Positions 7,290 to 16,524 are shown, numbered from the stretch's first letter. The stretch: 64,000 bases of DNA from DASZQY01 sp963843565 (GCA_963843565.1 CAWJKY010000003.1:1922001-1986000); one strand, 5' to 3'. Numbers and translations are program-made. The notes: generated by a model from the sequence alone, not told the origin.

Positions 7290-8420
7290 TTGCGCGCCAT
7301 CAATCCGTTCTATCGCTTGCTGACAGAGAAGATCGGGGCGCTCGGCGGGCTCTTCAATGCCCACATGCACCTCGATCGCGCCAACACGCTCGCCGATGCC
7401 TACTTCGCCGGCAGTGGCATTCGCATCCTGGAATCCTCGGACATCTCGCTGCAGAAGAAGCACGCGCTGATCAACAATCTGCACGCCGGTCCGGCCTACG
7501 AGACCGCCGACCTCGTGGCCCGGATCGGCGCGAACCTCGACCTCATGGCCACGGTCAACACGACGCGCGCCGACACGATGGTCGACGTGACGGCGGATCG
7601 GGTTGGGCTTGGCGCGCTCGAGACGATGACGGAGATCAAGCGGGCCCGCGCTGGCGAGATCGACCTCCGACTCGGTGCTTACTCGCCGCTCGGCTTCAAG
7701 GACAGCGAGCCGGAGCGCTGGGAGGTCTTCGAGAAGGGCGTTGCGGCGGCCGACTTCATCGGCTGCCTGCCCGAAGCCGACGATCGCGAATACTACCCGG
7801 ACAACATCGGCTTCGAGGAACACTGTTCGCGGATGCTCGAACTGGCGCGGCGCCACCAGTGCATGCTTCATGTGCACACCGACCAGCGCAACGAAGCGAG
7901 CGAGGGCGGGACCGAGCGGTTGATCGAGGTGGTGCGCAAGGAGGGCGGACCGGTGAGCGCGGACGGCGAGCCGATGATCTGGGCCGTCCATATGGTCTCG
8001 CCATCGACCTACGAGGAATGGCGGCATCAGCGGCTGGTCGAGAACCTTCTGGAATTCAACATCGGCGTCATCTGCTGCCCGTCTGCGGCGATCGGGATGC
8101 GCCAGCTCAGGCCGCTCAAGTCGCCGACCTACAACAGCATCCCGCGTGTGCTCGAATTGCTGGCGGCGGGCGTCAGGGTGCGGCTCGGTTCGGACAACGT
8201 CGCCGATCTCTGTTCGCCGAGCACCACGGCCGATCTCATCGACGAGGTGTTCGTGCTGTCCGCTGCCGTGCGCTTCTATCAGATCGACGTGCTGGCGCGG
8301 CTCGCCGCCGGGCAGCCGCTAAGTAGCGAGGAATGCGAGATCGTCGACGTCCACCTGTCGCGCAATTCGGCGGAGATCGACAAGGCCATGGGCTACGTCA
8401 GGATGAGGCATGCTGGGTAG
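7290..8420 (+). CDS. Metal-dependent amidohydrolase, cytosine-deaminase/TrzN-like
   Basis: About 376 residues of an amidohydrolase-superfamily TIM barrel. Visible metal and catalytic motifs are His25 and His27 in FNAHMHLDRA, a later barrel histidine in MLHVHTDQRNE, a histidine in WAVHMVSP and the terminal aspartate in RLGSDNVADL. The HVHTD-Q spacing is that of cytosine deaminase, creatinine deaminase and s-triazine hydrolases, which act on cyclic amidines. Two TTG codons are candidate starts; the one at 7290 stands nine bases after GGGGGGAG (7273-7280), whereas the one at 7281 touches that site, so I chose 7290. A ring-opening or deamination step feeding the amidases to its left is plausible. 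The gene overlaps the P450 start by 11 bases. Confidence 0.8.
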   Translation: MRAINPFYRLLTEKIGALGGLFNAHMHLDRANTLADAYFAGSGIRILESSDISLQKKHALINNLHAGPAYETADLVARIGANLDLMATVNTTRADTMVDVTADRVGLGALETMTEIKRARAGEIDLRLGAYSPLGFKDSEPERWEVFEKGVAAADFIGCLPEADDREYYPDNIGFEEHCSRMLELARRHQCMLHVHTDQRNEASEGGTERLIEVVRKEGGPVSADGEPMIWAVHMVSPSTYEEWRHQRLVENLLEFNIGVICCPSAAIGMRQLRPLKSPTYNSIPRVLELLAAGVRVRLGSDNVADLCSPSTTADLIDEVFVLSAAVRFYQIDVLARLAAGQPLSSEECEIVDVHLSRNSAEIDKAMGYVRMRHAG

Positions 8421-9678
8421 CCTGTTTCGAAGGGCCAAGCCGCCCGCCGCGAACAAGCCGCAGCCCTTCGACCCCCTCGATCCGGACTTCGTCCGCGACC
8501 CCTATCCATTCTACAAGCAGCTTCGGGAGGCTGACCCGATCCACCGTGCCAAATCCGGCGCGTGGGTGCTGACGCGCTACGACGACGTGGCGGCGGCGCT
8601 CGCGAACCCGATGCTGGGCAACGCGCCGGCTTCGTTCGCCGTCGTCAACGCGCGCAACCGCGACCGCTACGTGGCCGCCGATGTCGCCAACAACACCCTC
8701 CCCTTCCTCGACGATCCGGCCCACGGCGAGCGCCGGCGGATCGTCGGGCGCGCGTTTGCGGCTCATCTGAAATCCGCTCCAGTCGACATGGCCGGCCTTG
8801 CCCGCGAAACGCTGAGCAGTGCGCGGACCCCGGCTGGATTCGACGTGATCGGCGATTTCGCGACGCTGTTTTCGGTGCGCACGCTCTGCCGGTTCATGGG
8901 CGTCCCCGACGAAGACGGGGCGCGGCTGAAGGCATGGAGCGCGTCGTTCTTTTACCTGTTCGGGACCATCCCCTCCGAACAGGCGCGGCGGGACATCGAC
9001 CGCGACCTCACCGCGTTTCGCGCCTATTTCCAGGAGCTGATCGAGGAGCGCCGGTCGGCGCCGCGGGATGACCTCGTGTCGGCCCTGATCGCGGCGGAGG
9101 CCGGCGCCGGCGGTTTCGGTGGAACGTTCCTCGCCGACACGTGCGTCCTGATCTTCTCCGATGGCGTCGAGAACGTCGACAGTGGCGTCGGCAGCGCGGT
9201 CGCCGCGTTGTCGGACCATCCGCGCCAGATGGAGATGCTGCGCGCCGACCCGGCGCTCATGCCTCGGGCCGTCGACGAACTGCTGCGCTACGATTCGCCG
9301 GCCCAGCACATCGCGCGCATCGCCCGGCAGGACCTCGATATCGGAGGTCTGGCGATCCGCGGGGACAGCGTCGTGCTGCTCGCGCTCGCCTCGGCGAACC
9401 GCGACCCGGCGCAATTCGACGACCCCGACCAAGTCGACATCACACGAGAGAAGAACCCTCACCTGAGCTTCGGCCGCGGACGCCATTCGTGCATCGGCGC
9501 ACCGATGGTCAGGATGCAGATGGAGGCGGCACTGGCGGCGCTGCTCGCCGCGGCGCCGGGCTGGCGCCGCCTCACGCAGACGCTGGAGTGGCAATCGCGC
9601 CCTGGGCATCGCTGGCTCAAGGAACTGCGGATCAGTCTCGACGGGCCGTCGTCGCGACGCGGTGGCCACGCGGCCTGA
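8410..9678 (+). CDS. Cytochrome P450 (soluble bacterial type)
   Basis: 422 residues. The haem-thiolate loop FGRGRHSCIGAP places the proximal ligand at Cys361, and the K-helix ExxR pair is Glu290/Arg293 in DELLRYDSP. The usual I-helix A-G-x-(D/E)-T is replaced by S-D-G-V-E-N-V-D near residues 252-259: the acidic residue remains but the threonine that normally assists O2 cleavage is not in its place. No membrane anchor is seen, so it needs soluble ferredoxin and reductase partners, none of which are nearby. The start overlaps the amidohydrolase 3' end, suggesting co-transcription; its 3' end overlaps the convergent NRPS-like gene by 47 bp. Substrate unknown, perhaps linked to that synthetase. 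Confidence 0.92.
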   Translation: MLGSLFRRAKPPAANKPQPFDPLDPDFVRDPYPFYKQLREADPIHRAKSGAWVLTRYDDVAAALANPMLGNAPASFAVVNARNRDRYVAADVANNTLPFLDDPAHGERRRIVGRAFAAHLKSAPVDMAGLARETLSSARTPAGFDVIGDFATLFSVRTLCRFMGVPDEDGARLKAWSASFFYLFGTIPSEQARRDIDRDLTAFRAYFQELIEERRSAPRDDLVSALIAAEAGAGGFGGTFLADTCVLIFSDGVENVDSGVGSAVAALSDHPRQMEMLRADPALMPRAVDELLRYDSPAQHIARIARQDLDIGGLAIRGDSVVLLALASANRDPAQFDDPDQVDITREKNPHLSFGRGRHSCIGAPMVRMQMEAALAALLAAAPGWRRLTQTLEWQSRPGHRWLKELRISLDGPSSRRGGHAA

Positions 9679-12526
9679 ACGGCAGCACGAGGGCGCGGCG
9701 CGACCGCGATCCGCGCTCGTGAAACCAGCCGACGCCTTCCTCCAGCATGTCGATCTCGAGAAACATCGGCCGGTCGCGGGTCGGAACTTCGGCGCGAAGG
9801 GTGAAGGCGCGGCTTTCACCGGGCGCAAGCGGCGCGACGAGATCGGTCTGGTCGGCAAGCCATCCGTAGGGATGTCCGTTCAGATTGAGCCACCGGGCGC
9901 CGAGCGAGATGCCGCTTGCCGCGCTCGGCTGCCACGCCAACGGGCTGTCGTTCCTGACAGTGACAGTAACGGTCAGGTTGCTTCCCTGCGGCTGGAGGGG
10001 CCAGACCAGACCCGCCACACGGGCGCGATAGATCGCCGCGTCCAGTTGCCGGGCGTCGGGAAAGCGTCGTTCACGGGCGACGGCGGCGCGCGCCACCCGT
10101 TCGAACTCGGCTTCAAGTTCGCTCGCCATGCTCGCGGCGCCCGGCTCCTCGTAGCACCGGGCGTGGAAGGCCGGCGCCGGCAGCACCGACAGAGCCCCGG
10201 TGTAATATCTGTGCCAGCCGCGCTCGGCGCGCGTGACATCCGGAGCGAGGCACGGATAGCCGTCGCTGTGAAAAATCGTGACCGCGCCATCGTAAGGCTG
10301 CGGCACGAACCCATCATGCAGGACGAGCAAGGCCACCTCGTGTCCCGCGGTTCGCAGAGCGCCGGCGACTTCGAACGCGAGCTTGGCACCCTCGCAGAAT
10401 CCGCCCAAGAGGAACGGCCCTTCCGATTGAACGCGGAGAATCTCGCCGACGTAGTAGCGGGCGAGCGGCGCCGTATCCCGATGGAACTTCTTGCCGATGT
10501 GGGTCATCGACCGCATGGCGTAGAGCGGCCGCTCGGGATCGAGGTGCGCGGCCATGGGTGTGAATTCGCTTTCACCGTTGAAGACCCAGAAGAGCGGCCG
10601 CTCCGCCCCGAGCGTGTTGCGGCCGACGAGCAGCGAGTCGGCGCTGCGCCGCGTTCCTCTCCAGCCGGCGATGGCCCGGGCCACCGCCTTGCGAAGCCAC
10701 CGCGGCAGCTCGTCGTCGCCGTTGGCGGCGCCAACCCCGGCGCGGTCGGTCGACAGGCATGCGGCAAGCTCGCCCACCGTCGACGCATCGAACAGGATGC
10801 CGGGCGGGATCTCGCGCCCCAGCGCCTCCTCCAGCGACATGACCAGCGTCGTCGCCTTCAGGGAATCGCCGCCGAGATCGAAGAAATTGTCGTCGAGGCC
10901 GACCGCGTCGACTTCGAGGACCTGCTTGCAGAGCCGGACGATGACCCCCTCCAGCGGGTTTGCCGGGGCGCGGAGGCTGTGGTGGCCGGGCGCGGCGGCG
11001 GCGCCGCGGGCGGCAAGCGACCGCCGGTCGAGCTTGCCGCTCGGCAAGCGCGGCAGTGTGTCGAGAAACGCGACGTGGCGCGGCACCTTGAACCGCGACA
11101 GGCGGGCGGCGAGATGATCGCGGATCGCCTCGTCGGAGAGGTGGGCGCCGGGCTCCCGCACGACCGCCACCGCGACATCCTCGCCGAGCGTCGGATGGGG
11201 AATCGCGAAAGCAGCCGCCTCGCGCACGCCGGCCAGGTCCATCAGGCATTCTTCGATCTGGCGGGGCGCGATCTTCTCGCCCCCGCGGTTGATGATCTCC
11301 TTGATGCGGCCGGTGAGGAACAGGAAGTTGTCCGCGTCGAGATAGCCCTCGTCGCCGGTCCGGAGCCATTTGCCGAAGGAATTCAGCCGGCGGACCTCGT
11401 CGGCGCCCTCGTAGCCTGACGTGACGTTATCGCCTGACACGATCACCTCGCCGCGGGCACCGGGCGCAACGGGATTGCCCTGGCCGTCGGCGACCGCCAC
11501 CGCGCAGCCGACGGGCTTGCCAACGGAGCCCGACTTGCGGGTTTCGGGCGGCAGCGGGTTGCTGGCGATGACGCCGGCGGTCTCGGTCATCCCGTAGATC
11601 GCGATAACTGGGACGCCGAAGGTTGCCTCGACGTCGGCTTCGACTTTCGCCGGCAGCGGCGCCGACACGGCGCGGATGAAGCGGAGCGAGGCGGCATCGC
11701 CCGGATTCAGGCGCTCCGGCGCCAGCGAGACGATGTCCTGAAGCATGGTCGGCACGCCCTGGTACCAGGTCGGGCGGAAGGCGGTCAGGCAATCGAAGAA
11801 CGTCTCCGTGGCGATCGAACCGGTCACCACGACACTGCCGCCGGCGGCCAGTGGCGCGAAGAGAAGATCGACCAGCGCCCCGACATGAAAGAGCGGCAGC
11901 ATGTTGAGGCAGATGTCGCCGGGACCGAGCGCCAGCGACATCGCCAGGTTGCCCATCGAGGCGGCCAGATTGCGCTGGGTCAGCGGAACGATCTTGGCCT
12001 TGGCCGTCGAGCCGGACGTGTGCAGCACGAGCGCGACGTCGTCCGTGCCGGGCGGCCCCGGCACGCCGGATTGGCGCATCTCGGGAACGGCCGACAGATC
12101 GAGGCGGAACCATCCAGCGGTCGCGTCGGCGTCCTTTTCGATCACCCCGACCGGCAAACCGAGAGCATCGACGCCGGCACGTATGCGCGGCAGCAGATCA
12201 CGGTCGGTCAGAACCAGCGCGGCGCGTGTCGCGGCGAGCAACGCGGAAAGCTCGGCCGGTGAATACGCAGGATTGAGTGGCACGCAGGTGGCGCACGTCG
12301 CCAGAGCCAGCGACGCCACCGCGGTCTCGGCGCCGTTGGGCAAAACGGTCGCCACGCGCGTGCCGTGCCCGATGCCGTGGCGGGCGAAGACGGCATGGAG
12401 GGCGTCGAGGTGGGCGATGAGGTCGGCATGGCTGGTCGGCGCCTTGCCGGGGGCCAGGATGGCGCGGCGCGCTGGATGTTCATAGGCGGCCGAACGAACG
12501 GCTATGAGGACGGTGTCTGCCAACAC
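9632..12526 (-). CDS. NRPS-like protein: adenylation - carrier - thioesterase-like domain - Ig-like C-terminus
   Basis: 964 residues. Residues 1-500 form an acyl-activating domain: LHTSGSTAKAK (168-178), YGMTETAG (311-318), the TGDEGYLD and GRIKEIINRGGEKIAP core (390-422) and the Lys498 loop LPSGKLDRR. A carrier domain follows with phosphopantetheine Ser555 in FFDLGGDSLKA. Residues 640-830 resemble a type-I thioesterase, but the nucleophile elbow is GGFCEG (Cys711), and the usual GDH active-site segment reads PGAASM. The last ~100 residues are an Ig-like sandwich (RWLNLNGHP-YGW, FLEIDMLEEGVGWF), also found on some glycosyltransferase-associated proteins. No condensation domain, so it would load and release a single acid. 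GTG start after AAGGAAAG. Confidence 0.88.
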   Translation of the reverse strand: MLADTVLIAVRSAAYEHPARRAILAPGKAPTSHADLIAHLDALHAVFARHGIGHGTRVATVLPNGAETAVASLALATCATCVPLNPAYSPAELSALLAATRAALVLTDRDLLPRIRAGVDALGLPVGVIEKDADATAGWFRLDLSAVPEMRQSGVPGPPGTDDVALVLHTSGSTAKAKIVPLTQRNLAASMGNLAMSLALGPGDICLNMLPLFHVGALVDLLFAPLAAGGSVVVTGSIATETFFDCLTAFRPTWYQGVPTMLQDIVSLAPERLNPGDAASLRFIRAVSAPLPAKVEADVEATFGVPVIAIYGMTETAGVIASNPLPPETRKSGSVGKPVGCAVAVADGQGNPVAPGARGEVIVSGDNVTSGYEGADEVRRLNSFGKWLRTGDEGYLDADNFLFLTGRIKEIINRGGEKIAPRQIEECLMDLAGVREAAAFAIPHPTLGEDVAVAVVREPGAHLSDEAIRDHLAARLSRFKVPRHVAFLDTLPRLPSGKLDRRSLAARGAAAAPGHHSLRAPANPLEGVIVRLCKQVLEVDAVGLDDNFFDLGGDSLKATTLVMSLEEALGREIPPGILFDASTVGELAACLSTDRAGVGAANGDDELPRWLRKAVARAIAGWRGTRRSADSLLVGRNTLGAERPLFWVFNGESEFTPMAAHLDPERPLYAMRSMTHIGKKFHRDTAPLARYYVGEILRVQSEGPFLLGGFCEGAKLAFEVAGALRTAGHEVALLVLHDGFVPQPYDGAVTIFHSDGYPCLAPDVTRAERGWHRYYTGALSVLPAPAFHARCYEEPGAASMASELEAEFERVARAAVARERRFPDARQLDAAIYRARVAGLVWPLQPQGSNLTVTVTVRNDSPLAWQPSAASGISLGARWLNLNGHPYGWLADQTDLVAPLAPGESRAFTLRAEVPTRDRPMFLEIDMLEEGVGWFHERGSRSRRALVLPFRPRGHRVATTARRD

Positions 12527-12556
12527 GCCTTTCCTTGTCGGTGGGACGCTCAGTCT

Positions 12557-12575
12557 AGGCGAGCGACGCTCGCCT
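12557..12575. repeat. Perfect inverted repeat between glycosyltransferase and NRPS-like genes
   Basis: AGGCGAGCG and CGCTCGCCT form a perfect 9+1+9 palindrome in the 110-bp gap between two leftward genes. It lies about 30 bp upstream of the NRPS-like start and about 60 bp downstream of the glycosyltransferase stop. No T-run follows on the leftward strand, so it is either a weak transcript-end hairpin or a protein-binding site. The rest of the gap is featureless. Confidence 0.45.
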
Positions 12576-12636
12576 GCAAGGCGAAGTGGGACGATCGGCC
12601 CGGATCAGCGGGTCTGTCGTCTCCGGCGCCATGAGT

Positions 12637-13641
12637 TCAAGGACCCGCGTGAGTGGACAGGTAGCGGGCGCCAAGGCGGCAGTTCCGTTCGAAGGCCACG
12701 CGGCTTGCTGCGGCTCTGACGCGGAAGGCCGCCAGTGTCGACGTACCAACGGCGCCCGCTTTCGCCGCGGCAGCGACGGCAGCCACCATCGCCCGCGCAT
12801 CCCCGCTGCCGACATGGGGCAACAGACGCCGGAAGAGCGCGAGGTCGTCTTTGGCGAAGGACGACGGCTCAGACTCCAGAACCTCGAGCCGAGCGTAGCA
12901 GGTGACGAGATCTGCCTCGCGCGCCGCGGCGACGGCAGCATCGATCAGCGCCACATCGCGCATCCAGGCGAGCAGGCACAGCAGCCGCTTCAGCCTCTGC
13001 TGGCGCGCGTTCCGGCTTGAGACGCCCTCGCCATGACGACGATAGCGCACCAGCGGCCGGTCGATGTTGGCAAGGCGCCCCTGCCCGGCCATGCGCAGCC
13101 AGAGATCGTAGTCTTCCACCAGGGGGAACTCGCGATAGCCGCCGGCCGCCCGAAACGCGGCGGCGCGCATCGCGACCGAGGAATGGACAAACGGGTTCCG
13201 CCGCATGAGTTGACGGCGCAGCACACGATCCTCGCACGCCACCTTGATGCGCCCGGTCTCCTTCCCGGAATCGTCGATGACGGTCGCCGGCGAGCCGACC
13301 AGCACGACGTCCGGGTGATCATCGAGGAACGCGGCTTCGACCGCCAGCCGGTCGGGCAGCGCCTCGTCGTCGGCGTCGAGCCGGGCGAGGAGCGCGCCGC
13401 GCGCCGCGCCCGCCGCGGCGTTCAGCGCCGCCGGCAAATCAGGGCGGGGGGATGCCATGACGACGACGCGCGAGTCGGCGGCGGCGAAACGGCGGGCGAT
13501 CTCCTCCGAGCGATCGGTCGAACGGTCGATCGCGATCACCAGCTCGAGGTCCGCAAGGCTCTGGCCGAGCACGCTTTCAATGGCGCGCGCCAGATAGCCT
13601 TCGGCGTTGCGGACCGGCATGAGCACAGAAACGCGCGGCAT
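12637..13641 (-). CDS. Family 2 glycosyltransferase
   Basis: 334 residues of GT-A fold. The N-terminus SVLMPVRNAEGYLARAIES is the nucleotide-sugar-binding start of GT2 enzymes and RLDADDEALPDRL supplies the metal-binding DxD motif. PLVEDYDLWLRMA near residue 180 is the ED-x-LWxR acceptor/catalytic segment. No membrane segments are seen, so it is a cytoplasmic transferase probably building a glycan or decorating a metabolite. The ATG at 13641 follows a GAGGGG ribosome-binding site. It is divergent from the two-domain GT4 gene across a 180-bp gap and upstream of the NRPS-like gene on the same strand. Donor and acceptor cannot be read from the sequence. Confidence 0.88.
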   Translation of the reverse strand: MPRVSVLMPVRNAEGYLARAIESVLGQSLADLELVIAIDRSTDRSEEIARRFAAADSRVVVMASPRPDLPAALNAAAGAARGALLARLDADDEALPDRLAVEAAFLDDHPDVVLVGSPATVIDDSGKETGRIKVACEDRVLRRQLMRRNPFVHSSVAMRAAAFRAAGGYREFPLVEDYDLWLRMAGQGRLANIDRPLVRYRRHGEGVSSRNARQQRLKRLLCLLAWMRDVALIDAAVAAAREADLVTCYARLEVLESEPSSFAKDDLALFRRLLPHVGSGDARAMVAAVAAAAKAGAVGTSTLAAFRVRAAASRVAFERNCRLGARYLSTHAGP

Positions 13642-13821
13642 CGGGTCCCCTCGCCCGCCGGCATCAGCGCCGGCCGCTGACCAACCGAAGGGTCCGTTTA
13701 CGATCCGGACCGGCGGTTCTCAAGCTTTGACACATCCGGCGAAGTATGGCTGGACTGGATTTCCGCGCCAAAGCGCCGTCCACAACGCCGGACGTGGCCG
13801 CGCCCCAGATACCACCCGCAG
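13642..13821. other. 180-bp divergent intergenic region between two glycosyltransferase genes
   Basis: This gap must hold the promoters of both flanking glycosyltransferases. I see no convincing -35/-10 pair, long inverted repeat or small gene in it. The rightward gene lacks a strong ribosome-binding site before its ATG (13822). Confidence 0.5.
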
Positions 13822-16404
13822 ATGGCCCCGCGATTCGTCTTCGATCTGTCCAGCCTGGTGCGATGGTCCGGACCGGCGGTCGGCATCATCCGTGTCCAGC
13901 AGCATCTGGCGGCGTATGCCCGGCAGAACCTGCCGAACACGGTGTTCACCGTCTTCGACCCGACCGACCGGCGGTTTCGCGAGATCAGACCCGAGTGGCT
14001 CGATGCAGTCATCGCGAATCGCGCCGCGACCGACCGGACACTGCTCCTCGAACCGGCGCGCCCCAAGCCGCGCTTTCTCTACGGCCGCGGCCGCCGCGCG
14101 GCGAGTTTCTACTTCGCGCTGGTGAAGACACGGCGCTGGCTGATCGCCGCGCTGGAGCGGCGACGGCTTGGCGGCGGACCCGGCGCGGGCGCCGCTGCCG
14201 CAATCCAGACGTGGCTGATGAAGCCGCGCGAGCGTCAGCTCTACTTCGACGGGGAGACGCGGCGTGCCGCGCCGCCGCTCGATATGCTTCTCGGCACGCA
14301 GGTGTCGTTTGGGCCGGACGACACGCTTCTCAGCGCCCAGTACGACTGGTTCGACAGCGACATCGACGCGATCCACTCGCTGCGGCGCAGGGCCAGCTTC
14401 CGGCACGTGGTGCTCTGCTTCGACCTCATCCCGGTGCTCTTTCCGGAATGGTTCAGCGACACCGACGTGGTGGCGTTCAAGCGGTATCTCGCGAAAGCGT
14501 TCGCCGGCGCCGACCGGGTCGTCTTCACCGCCGAGAGCGCGCGGAGCGACGCCGAGGCGTGGTGCCGGACGCTCGGTTTCGGTCTCGGGGACGCGGCCAT
14601 CATTCCGCTCGGCTCCGATATCCGGCTAGGGGCAGCGGATAGCGCGCCGCTGCCAGCCGGTCTGCAGGCGGGCCGCTTCGCGCTGTTCGTGTCGACCATC
14701 GAGCCGCGCAAGAACCATAAGGTTCTGGTCGATGCGTGGCGGGAGCTGGTCGCCGACGACACAGTCGCCAAGAGCGGCTTCAAGCTTGTCTTCGTCGGTC
14801 GCAAGGGCTGGCAGGTCGACGACTTCTATGCCGCGCTGACCGCCGATCCCGAATTCGGCAAGTCGATCGTGCATCTCTCGGACATCGACGACGGGGCGCT
14901 CGACGCGCTCTATCGGGACGCGGCCTTCTGCCTCGTCCCGTCGCTGTACGAGGGCTACGGCCTGCCGGTGGTGGAGGCGATGGTCCATGGCAAGCCGGTC
15001 GTGGCGTCGAGCGGCGGCGCACTGCCCGAAGTGCTGGGGGAGCGCGGCGTGATCCTCGATCCCGGCGACATCGCCGGCTGGCGCGACGAGATGCGCCGCA
15101 TGATTATGGACGCGGACTATCGCGGGAGCTGGTCCGAAAAGCTCGCGACATACAAGCCGGTGGACTGGGTCACGGCCGCGCGCCTGTTCTTCGCGGCGTC
15201 CGCACCGCCGACAACGCCGGTCGCGGAGGTCCCCGCATCGGCCCCGGCGTCCCCGGCACTGACGAAGCTGTCGATCGCGCTTGGCATCTACCGCCTCTCG
15301 CCGCGCGGCGGGCTGGAAGACCACTGCGTCCGCATCGCCGAGGCGCTTCAGGCGCGCGGGCACACCGTCACGATCTTCGTCGCGGGCGAGGCGCCCGCTC
15401 TCGACGTCCCAGTCACGCGCGTCGCGGGCGCCACCGCGGCCCCGACCAACCACGAACGCATGCGGCGTTTCGCCGACGGGTTCCGCGCCGCGACGGCAGC
15501 CGGATTCGACCGCACCGTAGCGTTCCAGACGCTACCCGGGGCCGACCTGCTGTTCGTCGCCAATCCGGTGCGCGACCGCGCCGACGTGGCGGTGTGGCGG
15601 CGGCTTACGCCGCGCTTCCGCGCCTACGTGGCGCTCGAGCACGGCTGCTATCCGGCGCCGAGCAAAACGCGGATCATGGCGCTCACCGAGGCGGACGCAG
15701 CAGGGATCGCCGAGCGCTACGCGGTGTCGCCCGAGCGGCTGGCAGTGCTGCCGCCGACGGCGAGCAGCACGATCCGCCGTCCGGCGATGCGAAACGAGAC
15801 CGTGCGCGCGCGTTTTCGCGCGGAGGTCGGGATCGACCGGAACGCGACGGTGTGGCTGTGGTGCGGTCTGCAACCCAGCGTGAAAGGCCTCGACCGGGTG
15901 CTTGCCGCGCTCGCCCGCAACGGAAATGCGCGCCTGATGATCTGCGGGCTTGGCTCTGAAGATCGCGCCCTCGCATCCTCCATGCGCCTGGCCCAGCGCC
16001 TCAAGGTCGCCGACCGGGTCTATCCGCTCGGGTTCATCCCGCACGTGTCGGACGCGTTCTTCGAGGCTCTCGCCGCCGCCGACGCGCTCGCCCACCCCGC
16101 CCGGGTCGATGTGACCGGCATGGTGATCCTTGAGGCAATCGCCAACGGGCTGCCGGTGGTCGCCAGCGCGGCTTGCGGTTTCGCTGGCATGGTCACCGAC
16201 AGCGGGGCGGGAAAGGTCGTACTCGAGCCGTTCGATCCGGCGGCCTTCGACGCGGCGCTTGCCGAGGTGTGCGGCGGCGACAACGATCGGATGTCCGCAA
16301 ACGGCATCCGCTACGGCAATGACCCCACGCTCTACGCTGGCATCGCCAAGGCAGTGGAACTGATCGAGATGCCGCTCGACGGGCCGTGGGGAACGGCGCC
16401 CTAG
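13822..16404 (+). CDS. Tandem two-domain family 4 glycosyltransferase
   Basis: 860 residues containing two complete GT-B (GT4) modules. The first, about residues 1-460, has an N-terminal FDLSSLVRW stretch found in multi-domain transferases, then STIEPRKNHKVLVDAW and the PSLYEGYGLPVVEA nucleotide-sugar-binding E-x7-E segment. A short proline/alanine linker (PTTPVAEVPASAPASPA) near residues 462-478 leads to the second, about 480-860, with IYRLSPRGGLEDHCVRIA, WCGLQPSVKGLDRVL and HPARVDVTGMVILEAIANG. Fused GT4 pairs make repeating glycan units in lipopolysaccharide or exopolysaccharide loci. No export or polymerase genes are nearby, so the polymer is unknown. Confidence 0.88.
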   Translation: MAPRFVFDLSSLVRWSGPAVGIIRVQQHLAAYARQNLPNTVFTVFDPTDRRFREIRPEWLDAVIANRAATDRTLLLEPARPKPRFLYGRGRRAASFYFALVKTRRWLIAALERRRLGGGPGAGAAAAIQTWLMKPRERQLYFDGETRRAAPPLDMLLGTQVSFGPDDTLLSAQYDWFDSDIDAIHSLRRRASFRHVVLCFDLIPVLFPEWFSDTDVVAFKRYLAKAFAGADRVVFTAESARSDAEAWCRTLGFGLGDAAIIPLGSDIRLGAADSAPLPAGLQAGRFALFVSTIEPRKNHKVLVDAWRELVADDTVAKSGFKLVFVGRKGWQVDDFYAALTADPEFGKSIVHLSDIDDGALDALYRDAAFCLVPSLYEGYGLPVVEAMVHGKPVVASSGGALPEVLGERGVILDPGDIAGWRDEMRRMIMDADYRGSWSEKLATYKPVDWVTAARLFFAASAPPTTPVAEVPASAPASPALTKLSIALGIYRLSPRGGLEDHCVRIAEALQARGHTVTIFVAGEAPALDVPVTRVAGATAAPTNHERMRRFADGFRAATAAGFDRTVAFQTLPGADLLFVANPVRDRADVAVWRRLTPRFRAYVALEHGCYPAPSKTRIMALTEADAAGIAERYAVSPERLAVLPPTASSTIRRPAMRNETVRARFRAEVGIDRNATVWLWCGLQPSVKGLDRVLAALARNGNARLMICGLGSEDRALASSMRLAQRLKVADRVYPLGFIPHVSDAFFEALAAADALAHPARVDVTGMVILEAIANGLPVVASAACGFAGMVTDSGAGKVVLEPFDPAAFDAALAEVCGGDNDRMSANGIRYGNDPTLYAGIAKAVELIEMPLDGPWGTAP

Positions 16405-16524
16405 GGGCCGACCGCCGCATCGCGGGCGCCGGAAAGCGCCATTCTGTCGCGTATTGCGCACCGCGATTCAGATGCTAAAAACATCATAATTGCTCCCTAT
16501 GCCCTCACATCTGGGGCCTCAGAC
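16405..16524. promoter_or_regulatory. Likely promoter region of the hydrogenase-4-like operon
   Basis: This 120-bp gap has a rare AT-rich patch (16466-16500). It contains a GATG-N7-CATC dyad (16471-16485) running into CATAAT (16485-16490), a fair -10 match, but no good -35 at 16-18 bp. A dyad overlapping the -10 just before an XRE gene suggests autoregulation. The call is tentative. Confidence 0.35.
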
